DNA of 64,000 bases, taken from the NCBI GenBank assembly GCA_964557855.1, contig CAZLBP010000015.1:1-64000 (forward strand). The letters are read 5' to 3'. Position numbers and translations under genes: made by a program. Of the stretch, positions 37,376 to 44,282 are shown one piece after another; positions within the stretch are counted from its first letter, which is position 1, and every line of letters begins with the position of its first letter. The notes beneath the pieces are model-generated. The model ran no database searches and was not told the origin of the DNA. It saw only the letters and a program-made list of their open reading frames with translations. This DNA comes from JAJRZL01 sp964557855 (lineage in GTDB: Bacteria > Zixibacteria > MSB-5A5 > GN15 > FEB-12).

Positions 37376-37996
37376 ATGTACCAGCGCGCAGGCTTTATCG
37401 GATTTATCATACTCTGGTGTGTCGTCGGCGGATTGTATTGCGGTTCCGATAATGACGATGCGGAACAGGCTGAGGAACTGACATTCGATGTTGTGGATTC
37501 GTTGTTGGAGGCAGAGTTCACTGTGGCCGGGACCAACAAGAGTATTCGCCCGCCCAAGGGCTTCGAGCCCGTGGCGGACAGCCTGCACGACGAACTGCAG
37601 ACGTACTTTGCCTCGACTATGGGTAACGAGGCGAGAGTGAATTTCGACAGGTTTTTTTACAATCCTGAATACGAATCCGGTCTGGTGGTTCTGTCAATAG
37701 ATGATCTCAACCTGGAAAGCGACACGGGCTTCTTTTTCAATTCTTACTTTCAGATGCTGGGGGAGTCTTATAAGCGAGACCAAATCAAGCACGGCGAGTA
37801 CTGGGTCAATGGGATTTTTGTGAAGAACTTTCTTTTGGTCGATAGTATGTCCGTGCGGTTTCATCTGTTGTGTCTTTCAGGCGAAGACGACGCGCTGGAG
37901 TTGAATTACATTGCGCCTCGCTCTTACTATGAAGATCTGGTCAAACGTTTTGAATCATCAATTGGATCCCTTAAACCCCAACAAGGAGGAATGTAG
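37376..37996 (+). CDS. Putative lipoprotein or exported protein, unknown function
   Basis: The 206-residue product starts with a hydrophobic segment ending GGLYC followed by GSDNDD, a near-lipobox with Asp-rich +2 to +5 positions. The mature part is acidic, with no family recognised. A Shine-Dalgarno for the next gene (AAGGAGGAA) lies in its last codons, so the two are coupled. The 275 bases upstream contain a small hairpin (AAGCC/GGCTT near 37115) and nothing else I can support. Confidence 0.7.
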   Translation: MYQRAGFIGFIILWCVVGGLYCGSDNDDAEQAEELTFDVVDSLLEAEFTVAGTNKSIRPPKGFEPVADSLHDELQTYFASTMGNEARVNFDRFFYNPEYESGLVVLSIDDLNLESDTGFFFNSYFQMLGESYKRDQIKHGEYWVNGIFVKNFLLVDSMSVRFHLLCLSGEDDALELNYIAPRSYYEDLVKRFESSIGSLKPQQGGM

Positions 37997-37997
37997 C

Positions 37998-38288
37998 ATG
38001 AAACGAGTAACGGCGATTCTGATGGTGGCTGTACTGCTATTTATGATGGGCTGTGCCGCCCATATTCATCAGGTCGGCAATGGTGCGCAGGGCACGCAGA
38101 TGACACAACAGAGACAATGGTATGTGCTGTGGGGTCTGGTGCCGATCAACGAGGTGAAGTCGGAAGATATGGCAGCCGGAGCCCAGGATTACACAATCAA
38201 GACCGAGAGTTCGGCGCTGGATATTATCATCAATATCTTCACCGGCATCATAACCGTGAATTCTCGAACTGTAACCGTAACGCAGTAA
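37998..38288 (+). CDS. Bor-like lipoprotein
   Basis: This 96-residue protein has a clear lipoprotein signal (MVAVLLFMMGC, lipobox MMGC). The short mature domain HIHQVGNGAQGTQMTQQRQ, then WYVLWGLVPINEVKSEDMA and a C-terminal IFTGIITVNSRTVTVT, matches the Bor-family lipoproteins, which are small outer-membrane proteins. The start lies one base after the upstream stop, with AAGGAGGAA in place. It probably forms an operon with the preceding gene and is followed by a terminator. Confidence 0.8.
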   Translation: MKRVTAILMVAVLLFMMGCAAHIHQVGNGAQGTQMTQQRQWYVLWGLVPINEVKSEDMAAGAQDYTIKTESSALDIIINIFTGIITVNSRTVTVTQ

Positions 38289-38314
38289 ATATACGTCATA
38301 ATCGAATTGAAGAC

Positions 38315-38348
38315 AGGCCGGGTGAATTTAATCCGGCCTCTCTTTTCT
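38315..38348 (+). terminator. Intrinsic terminator
   Basis: The stem AGGCCGG/CCGGCCT (38315-38321 with 38333-38339) is followed by CTCTTTTCT, 27 bases after the Bor-like gene. Confidence 0.75.
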
Positions 38349-38395
38349 GGTTCTGGTTAGCGCCTTGGTAAGGCACGCATGGACTATATACTGCA

Positions 38396-38950
38396 ATGAA
38401 ACGACGCAGCAGACACACCGATTACTCGACGCCGCTAAGGACGTATACCGAAGATGATTTGGTTACTATCGTCGAATCGGCAACGGAGCCGTTTGTACTG
38501 ATCCTCGATTGTGTCCAGGACCCGCATAATCTGGGTGCTTGTTTGCGCTCCGCCAATGCGGCTGGGATTGATGCCGTGGTGGTGCCGAAGGACCGCTCCG
38601 TGAAACTCACCGAGACCGTCCGCCACGTCGCCAGCGGGGCGGCTGAAACGACGCCGCTCGTAAGCGTCACGAACCTGGCGCGCGTGATCCGACAGCTTAA
38701 GGAACTGGGCCTGTGGGTGGTCGGCACGGACGATAAAGCAGATAAGCGTATATACGATATCGATCTGAGGGGACCGCTTGCGCTGGTCATGGGCGCCGAA
38801 GGGATGGGACTGCGTCGTTTGACCGCGGACCTCTGCGACCATCTCGTACGACTACCCATGTTCGGGACAGTTTCCTGCCTGAACGTGTCTGTGGCTGCGG
38901 GTGTGTGCTTGTTCGAAGCGATGCGACAACGTACAATGGGGAAGACGTAG
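38396..38950 (+). CDS. SpoU/TrmH-family RNA 2'-O-methyltransferase (RlmB-like, short form)
   Basis: This 184-residue protein has the three SPOUT motifs: ILDCVQDPHNLGACLRSANA (motif 1), LALVMGAEGMGLRR (motif 2) and LPMFGTVSCLNVSVAAGVC (motif 3). It resembles RlmB, which methylates G2251 of 23S rRNA from S-adenosylmethionine, but lacks the usual N-terminal RNA-binding domain of about 70 residues. Only about 30 residues precede motif 1. The target could therefore be a different rRNA or tRNA ribose. There is no good Shine-Dalgarno before the ATG. Confidence 0.88.
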   Translation: MKRRSRHTDYSTPLRTYTEDDLVTIVESATEPFVLILDCVQDPHNLGACLRSANAAGIDAVVVPKDRSVKLTETVRHVASGAAETTPLVSVTNLARVIRQLKELGLWVVGTDDKADKRIYDIDLRGPLALVMGAEGMGLRRLTADLCDHLVRLPMFGTVSCLNVSVAAGVCLFEAMRQRTMGKT

Positions 38951-38969
38951 TTCAGTTACGTGCTATTGA

Positions 38970-39074
38970 TTAGTACCAACCCGGGGGCATTTCAGCCAGG
39001 GTAATCACCGCCAGTACAGTGACTATCAGGAGAAATGCGAAAGCCAACACACTATGTACCTTAATGTGTTTCAT
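38970..39074 (-). CDS. Possible 34-residue single-pass membrane peptide
   Basis: The open frame reads MKHIKVHSVLAFAFLLIVTV then LAVITLAEMPPGWY. It has one clean transmembrane helix with a short basic N-terminus and a small C-terminal tail, like many real small membrane proteins. The Shine-Dalgarno is weak (AGAGA). It is convergent with the methyltransferase gene. The rest of the gap to 39383 is AT-rich, apart from the terminator at 39324. Confidence 0.4.
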   Translation of the reverse strand: MKHIKVHSVLAFAFLLIVTVLAVITLAEMPPGWY

Positions 39075-39323
39075 GACAGTTTAGAGTCTCTTTCTACAAC
39101 CTGCACAGTTAAACAATGTTTTTTGAAGAAATCATTACAGTATAGTGCAGTTTTACAAATTAGTCTACTCAAATCGACAACGGTTCACACTTTTTTTGTG
39201 ATCGAGAGAGCCTCGAATACGGTTTCAGAATAACACAGCCGAATCGCAAGTTGCTTAGCTGGTGGAACTTACACTGAGCGCCGCACGATTCCCTCCTGCG
39301 CTCCGATTGATAATCAACAAATT

Positions 39324-39352
39324 GGGTCCTGATTCACCGGGAATCAGGACCC
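39324..39352 (-). terminator. Strong hairpin after the LamG gene
   Basis: GGGTCCTGATTC/GAATCAGGACCC is a perfect 12-bp stem with a 5-base loop, 32 bases after the LamG gene stop. The following minus-strand bases are AT-rich (AATTTGTTG), so it probably terminates or stabilises the transcript. Confidence 0.6.
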
Positions 39353-39383
39353 ATTATCCAGAAAACAGGGCTGTGCTCAGCGG

Positions 39384-42023
39384 CTAATTACACGGTGGCG
39401 GTTCCGGGCCGCCGCGGAAGAGGTAGTCGACCAGATAGGACAGGTCGGCTACATCAATGCCGCCGCCGGGGCCAGTCAAGCCGTCGACGTTACCTTCCTC
39501 GAAACAGGGCGGTTCCGCGCCGCCGCGGAACAGGTAATCGACCAGATAGGACAGATCGGCGACATCAATGGGTCCGCCAACTCCGATTACGCCGTCGGCG
39601 TTGCCGCGGTTCTGACAGCAAGAGGCCGGTTCCATGACGTTGATGAAAAACATAGACGCTTTTTGCGGCCATTCTCCGTCTATCAGGATTTCCACTGTGA
39701 CGCAAACGTGATCCAGGAGGCTGTAATCCACAAACTTACCGTCGAGAGGGATGTTGACCGACTGTCCCGCCGGTATAACCTGCTGGCCTTCCAAAGGGAC
39801 GCCCGGTTCGAGCCCGTTCAGGGAGACGCAAGGGTGATCTTTGGCAATAGCACCAACTAACTCGGCGCGAGCGCGATAGTTGACTGTCTCCGCAGTGTCG
39901 GTCCCGTTGGTCAATGTGATGTGGCCCAGATCGATGAGGGAATCCATCAGACCTTCAGCAAAGCCCACATCAAATATGACCCACAAATCGGAATCCGTCG
40001 GCACCAGGCGGCTGACCTCGCTCACCACGTAGCCGGTTGCCGAATCCTCGACAATCATCTCGTAATAGGCTCGTTCTCCGGGCTGCATACCGGCGGGAAT
40101 CTCCACGTCAAAAGGTATGTCCACACACGTGCCCGGGGCCAGGGTTACGGTCCCGGAGCCGGGCGTGAAATTGGTGGGACCGGGGACATCGCCATAGGGC
40201 AGCGCGGCAAAAGAATAGTGATACGTTTTGGGTCCAACGTCGGAGTTCGTCAACAGAGCCGTGCCGGACATTGAACCAAGCGACGGAGCGGGTTGGAGTG
40301 ACCACGGTAGAGAGAAGCGCTTGCGGCATTTGCCGTGTTCTCCGGCCTGGTAGATGCCCTGGATTTCAGTGGCCGTCAGCGGGCGGCGGAAGAACTCGAC
40401 TTCATCGATACCGCCCACATATGGGGAGCCGCCTGTAATCGGCACCGTTTTGTCGCCGACTCGGAATACGGAGTTGTTGTTCAATGATGACGCGGCGTAG
40501 CCGCTCGGATCAAACGTCTGAGGCATCGGTTGGCCGTCGATGTAGAAGACGATCCCGGCGGGATCATCCCGGTCGACCGTCACCGCCACGTGATGCCAGT
40601 CGCCGCTGACGGGAATGGCGTACACCGGGTCCAGGTTCCAATTCGTATACCCGGCGGAGCCCGCTGCGAGCTGCAGTCCCAGCCGTCCGTCGTACATGTA
40701 AAACGAATAACCATGCAGATAAGAGGACTGCTCCCGTTTTTCCGCAATGACGCGGACATGGTCGAGTCCTTCTCGCTGTATCCAGGCGTCGATCGTAAAG
40801 TCGTTGTACCAGACGTCTATGCCGTGGTAGTGTGGTACATCGACATGGTCATTGTTGCCGTCGAAGAAGAGGGCGTTATTCACTTTGCCCCAGGATATAC
40901 AGCTCGGACCGAGACCTATCGTGGCCTGAGTGGTGCCTTCATAGTGGTGTCCATCCTTACCGCGCAGATTCTTCGCGTCAGGCTTATCCGTTTCTTCTTC
41001 GTCGAAGGGCAACCATAGCACCATACCCCATGGCCAGTGGACACAAGCGCACTCACCGTTGTACCCGAGCGGAATAGGAAAGCTCTTGCCTTTGTCGCCC
41101 GGATAAGTCGTATGGGGGTCATCTGCGGCTGAGTAACCAGTCGGTCGCACATCGAATCCGGAGCCGGTTACGCCATCGAAACAAGCATAGACTATTTTTG
41201 GCCCGCCTGCCAGTCCATCCGGCAGAGGCATATAGTAAGTGATGGTAACCGGATTGGCGGCATTATCTATGTCCGGTCCCTGTGGCGCCCCGGTCGGCCC
41301 GGTCGCGCTGGAAACAGTCACGTTGGGCGTGAGGACTTCCAGGACTACTTTCGTTAACGGTATCGTCGTAGAGCCCCAGATACTCTGACTGAGATCAAAT
41401 TGCCAGCAGCATGGCGACCCGCTATAGCTTGAGTTAACATATAGATACGTGTTGGGACCTTTGGTCGGATAGCAATATGGCCCGCCCCAGTCGGGATAGA
41501 AATCGCCGCCGGGCGTGGACCATTTCCAGGTACCGGATGGCGGGTACCAGCAGGAGTCGATACAAACCGTCTTGCCGGCATCGGCCGTATCAACCGTCAA
41601 CTCCGTTCTCAGAATCACGTCATCATAGCCGTTGGGGACACCCGGCTCCATTAATGAAAAGGCGGAAAATCCGATAGTGTCCGGTGACACGCCGTCGACG
41701 TCGACGGGAAAGACCGCCTGGCCGCCATCGAGGTACTGAGCGATCTCCGGCGCCCAGGCGCCGGTTAAACCGGACCAGCCCGCTCCGTCGGGAGAGCTGA
41801 TTTCGAAACCGTGGTCAATTCCGGTTACGTAGTCGCCGGTATTGTTTAACATGGCCACCTTGAATGTGACCGGCTGGCCGCAGATAATCGTATCTCCGTC
41901 GCCGGCGCCGGGCCCGGATATGCTCGCAGTCACGCCGGCGTTTGCGCCCGTGGCGAGCAAACCTGTCCCACTCAACAGCCCGATAATCAACAGTATCATG
42001 CTGTTCGTTCTGAAGTGATTCAT
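39384..42023 (-). CDS. LamG-domain protein with dockerin-like C-terminus
   Basis: AAGGAGA precedes the ATG. The 879-residue product has a signal peptide (residues 1-29). The N-terminal beta-sandwich domain (about 30-310) begins GPGAGDGDTIICGQPVTFKV and contains aromatic CWYPPSGTWKW. A concanavalin-like LamG domain (about 340-560) has FDGNNDHVDVPHYHGIDVWY and YVGGIDEVEFFRRPLTATEI, a carbohydrate- or ligand-binding fold. A further beta domain follows, then the dockerin-like module with Gly-rich loops. No catalytic domain is visible, so this may be a binding or scaffold component. The leader is long (about 300 bases). Confidence 0.88.
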   Translation of the reverse strand: MNHFRTNSMILLIIGLLSGTGLLATGANAGVTASISGPGAGDGDTIICGQPVTFKVAMLNNTGDYVTGIDHGFEISSPDGAGWSGLTGAWAPEIAQYLDGGQAVFPVDVDGVSPDTIGFSAFSLMEPGVPNGYDDVILRTELTVDTADAGKTVCIDSCWYPPSGTWKWSTPGGDFYPDWGGPYCYPTKGPNTYLYVNSSYSGSPCCWQFDLSQSIWGSTTIPLTKVVLEVLTPNVTVSSATGPTGAPQGPDIDNAANPVTITYYMPLPDGLAGGPKIVYACFDGVTGSGFDVRPTGYSAADDPHTTYPGDKGKSFPIPLGYNGECACVHWPWGMVLWLPFDEEETDKPDAKNLRGKDGHHYEGTTQATIGLGPSCISWGKVNNALFFDGNNDHVDVPHYHGIDVWYNDFTIDAWIQREGLDHVRVIAEKREQSSYLHGYSFYMYDGRLGLQLAAGSAGYTNWNLDPVYAIPVSGDWHHVAVTVDRDDPAGIVFYIDGQPMPQTFDPSGYAASSLNNNSVFRVGDKTVPITGGSPYVGGIDEVEFFRRPLTATEIQGIYQAGEHGKCRKRFSLPWSLQPAPSLGSMSGTALLTNSDVGPKTYHYSFAALPYGDVPGPTNFTPGSGTVTLAPGTCVDIPFDVEIPAGMQPGERAYYEMIVEDSATGYVVSEVSRLVPTDSDLWVIFDVGFAEGLMDSLIDLGHITLTNGTDTAETVNYRARAELVGAIAKDHPCVSLNGLEPGVPLEGQQVIPAGQSVNIPLDGKFVDYSLLDHVCVTVEILIDGEWPQKASMFFINVMEPASCCQNRGNADGVIGVGGPIDVADLSYLVDYLFRGGAEPPCFEEGNVDGLTGPGGGIDVADLSYLVDYLFRGGPEPPPCN

Positions 42024-42337
42024 AAAAGGTCTCCTTGTATGTAGAGTATCAGGTTTCGTCTAAGTCCAGATACCGACGTCCATCTCCCAGGCCGCCGGCC
42101 TACTTCAACAAGTTGCACACTGGTCTGGCTTCTTCTCATCCGTTATCAGAACATTTATGATCTGGATTAAATTCTCCATGTTCAGTACGTTTGTCTGTCG
42201 GGGAGTCAAATGGTTCGGATTAGTACAAGTCTTTCTTGTAATCAGATGGACATGGTACTCTGGCAAATCCCTGCGCCGGTATCCGCAGACCAATCCCTGA
42301 CACCTGCCCGGTGGCATACGGGCTGCTGCACGTCCCC

Positions 42338-42366
42338 AAGATACCGAAAATAGATAGGATTGTCAA
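42338..42366 (-). promoter_or_regulatory. Strong candidate promoter of the LamG gene, giving a long leader
   Basis: TTGACA (42361-42366 on minus), a 17-base spacer and TATCTT (42338-42343). The ATG is at 42023, so the leader would be about 300 bases. I saw no known riboswitch in the leader. Confidence 0.55.
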
Positions 42367-42393
42367 GTATCTTCAGGTGATGACTACCCGGGC

Positions 42394-42434
42394 AAAAAAA
42401 GATCCGGCGGTGCCTGCACGATACCGTCGGATCT
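42394..42434 (-). terminator. Orphan intrinsic terminator on the minus strand
   Basis: AGATCCG/CGGATCT (42400-42406 with 42428-42434), extended by CGGT/ACCG, is followed on minus by seven T. No minus-strand gene lies upstream. A weak promoter (TTGACA at 42482-42487, 17 bases, GAATAG at 42459-42464) would give an RNA of about 60 nt. Confidence 0.6.
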
Positions 42435-42588
42435 GCGTTGTGCCCTCCTCCCGGAGAACTATTCAGTGAAACCTCAGGAGCTGTCAACGGTCTCCCGCGG
42501 TTTCATACCTTCGTGGTAATGAATCATCCTGTTTTAGACACTTAGTCGGAAATCGTCGCAATTGGTTCGCGATTTTACCCATTTTCTG

Positions 42589-42619
42589 AAAAAAACCGGT
42601 TGATCTGAGAATCAACCGG
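42589..42619 (-). terminator. Second orphan intrinsic terminator on the minus strand
   Basis: CCGGTTGAT/ATCAACCGG (42596-42604 with 42611-42619) has a 6-base loop and is followed on minus by seven T. The only upstream minus-strand sequence is the promoter region of the sigma factor gene, so a short antisense or divergent RNA may end here. Confidence 0.6.
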
Positions 42620-42675
42620 CTTACCGACGTACCCTATGCCCGCGAAAAGGCTGAAATGCTCAAGAGGTTTCGCTG

Positions 42676-42768
42676 ATGCGATATATCGTCATTCTATCGA
42701 CTATGTTTATCGGGGTGGGCCCAAATAGCGGAAATGGCCCAACAAACGTCAATTTAGATGATTTTTGA
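42676..42768 (+). CDS. Possible 30-residue peptide upstream of the sigma factor gene
   Basis: The frame reads MRYIVILSTMFIGVGPNSGN followed by a polar tail. AGAGG lies 8-12 bases upstream. The hydrophobic start resembles a short signal-like peptide. It overlaps the inverted repeat at 42716 and ends just before the sigma factor promoter. It may be chance. Confidence 0.22.
   Translation: MRYIVILSTMFIGVGPNSGNGPTNVNLDDF
42716..42741. promoter_or_regulatory. Inverted repeat upstream of the sigma factor promoter
   Basis: TGGGCC (42716-42721) and GGCCCA (42736-42741) are separated by 14 bases and lie 29 bases before the -35 box of the sigma factor promoter. This is a plausible operator or activator site. 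Confidence 0.3.
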
Positions 42769-42769
42769 A

Positions 42770-42798
42770 TTGTTATCGTGCGGCCGTCATGTTATACT
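42770..42798 (+). promoter_or_regulatory. Promoter that appears to give a leaderless sigma factor mRNA
   Basis: TTGTTA (42770-42775), a 17-base spacer and TATACT (42793-42798). Transcription would start about 7 bases later, which is at or next to the ATG at 42805. No Shine-Dalgarno could fit. Confidence 0.55.
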
Positions 42799-42804
42799 TT
42801 TCTT

Positions 42805-43347
42805 ATGCAAGGGCTTACGGCAAATGACCTGCTGCGCAGGATACAGCAAAACGATAAAGACCTTATCGTTGAGTTGCGAACGATTATTGAACGAATCGTG
42901 CGTAAATGGAACTGGGGCCAATCATACGATGCGGCGGACATAGCCCAGGACTGTTTTGTGAAACTTATGGAGAACCTGAAAGCGGGCAAATTCAGACAGC
43001 AATCATCAATCAAGACTTACATCTATTCAATTACCCGGAACACTTGTATTGATTATTACAAAGCTTCTCGAGCTGCCGAGTTGGCAGACATTGACAATGT
43101 CGTGATCACCGATAAATCGGCCAATCAGGAAGAGGCGTTTATTTCGCTTGAGGAAAGGACTACGGCCGGGCGGGTTTTGCTGGCTCTGCCCAAAGAATGT
43201 CGTCGTTTGTGGCGAGCGATCTTCTTCGGCAGGCGAACATACAAGCAAGCCGCTGAGATGCTTGGGCTTACGGAGGGAACTGTTAAGCGGAAAATGTGGG
43301 AGTGCCGTCAGATGGCGCTGGAAAAAGTCAAGATATTTGAAGAATAA
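42805..43347 (+). CDS. Sigma-70 family RNA polymerase sigma factor
   Basis: The ATG at 42805 is preferred over a GTG at 42778, which lies inside the promoter. The 180-residue product has sigma region 2 (DAADIAQDCFVKLMENLKAG, SIKTYIYSITRNTCIDYYKA) and region 4 (LLALPKECRRLWRAIFFGR, KQAAEMLGLTEGTVKRKMWE). It is an ECF-like factor distinct from the one at 18501. The zinc-finger anti-sigma gene follows 75 bases later. It probably governs an envelope or protease-related response together with the CHAT-TPR gene. Confidence 0.9.
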   Translation: MQGLTANDLLRRIQQNDKDLIVELRTIIERIVRKWNWGQSYDAADIAQDCFVKLMENLKAGKFRQQSSIKTYIYSITRNTCIDYYKASRAAELADIDNVVITDKSANQEEAFISLEERTTAGRVLLALPKECRRLWRAIFFGRRTYKQAAEMLGLTEGTVKRKMWECRQMALEKVKIFEE

Positions 43348-43422
43348 TGTGATCCTTTGGCCCAATCCGGAGACTAATAGATAGAACGGATGTTAACTTT
43401 GAACGGTAGGTAGTGGTGTGTT

Positions 43423-44274
43423 ATGTGCAGTGAAGATACGTGCCGACATGTGCAGGAGGAATTCCCCTTATTATTTTCCGGTCAAATCACCGAAGATAGT
43501 AAGCGGAATATGATCGACCATATTCTGCACTGCCTTGTCTGTCGCACGCGTTTCAAACAGGAACGAGCTCTTTTTGGTTTGGCCGCTGCTACCAGTCAAG
43601 CCGGTCTCCTCTCCAATCATCCGGAAATCGATCAACTGGACCTGTATGTGAGTGCTCCCGAACGGTTGTCGGGTGTGGATCGGACGGAGATTTCGGATCA
43701 CGTGAAATCGTGTCAGTTGTGCCGAGAGGTTGCCGATCACATCCGAATTCTGCCTTCGGAACTGTCGGAGCTGGTATCGTCTGAAGATATTCCCTTCATC
43801 TCGGAGTTGGATCGAGAATTCCCGGCAACCAAAAAAGAGAAACACCAGCGACGGACTGTCAGTCTGATCTCAGCCAACTGGCTGCGCGGTTTAGCCGCGG
43901 CCGCGGTTGTGGTACTGGTGGCTGTTCTGTTGGTGCCTCGGGGAGAGGAAGCGGCGGTCATACGTGCCAGATTCCCGATGCCTACCAGATCGCTGTCCTC
44001 GACGCAGGTGTTCGAGACGACCGATCGGGTGAGCGAATTCCACGGCCGGGTATTTGTCGACCCGGAAGAAGATCATCGGTACCGAATCGCAATTATAGAC
44101 AAATCCGGTGATTCTACGATCACGGTATCCGATGAGAATCCGGCTGTGGACCAACAAGGCTTCGCTCGCTTCGAAATGCCGCTGCCCGCTGGTGACTACA
44201 ATCTCGTGCTGTACGATATCCTCGACAATGATACGATTCAAACGTCCTACCCCTTTGAAATCCGTTTGAAGTAA
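43423..44274 (+). CDS. Membrane protein with two anti-sigma-type zinc-finger motifs
   Basis: The 283-residue product has HILHCLVC near residue 35 and HVKSCQLC near residue 93, two H-x3-C-x2-C-type motifs of zinc-finger anti-sigma factors. One transmembrane segment (about 152-170, LRGLAAAAVVVLVAVLLV) follows. The C-terminal periplasmic domain (about 175-283) is a beta-sandwich. Two zinc-finger units in one protein are uncommon. It likely holds the upstream sigma factor at the membrane and senses something through its periplasmic domain. It ends 8 bases from the convergent CHAT-TPR gene. Confidence 0.85.
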   Translation: MCSEDTCRHVQEEFPLLFSGQITEDSKRNMIDHILHCLVCRTRFKQERALFGLAAATSQAGLLSNHPEIDQLDLYVSAPERLSGVDRTEISDHVKSCQLCREVADHIRILPSELSELVSSEDIPFISELDREFPATKKEKHQRRTVSLISANWLRGLAAAAVVVLVAVLLVPRGEEAAVIRARFPMPTRSLSSTQVFETTDRVSEFHGRVFVDPEEDHRYRIAIIDKSGDSTITVSDENPAVDQQGFARFEMPLPAGDYNLVLYDILDNDTIQTSYPFEIRLK

Positions 44275-44282
44275 CCCGTCCC

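Noticed and set aside
42105..42317. 70-codon minus-strand frame in the LamG leader
   Set aside because: No Shine-Dalgarno, Cys/Pro/Thr-rich composition and no sign of a domain. It is treated as leader sequence.
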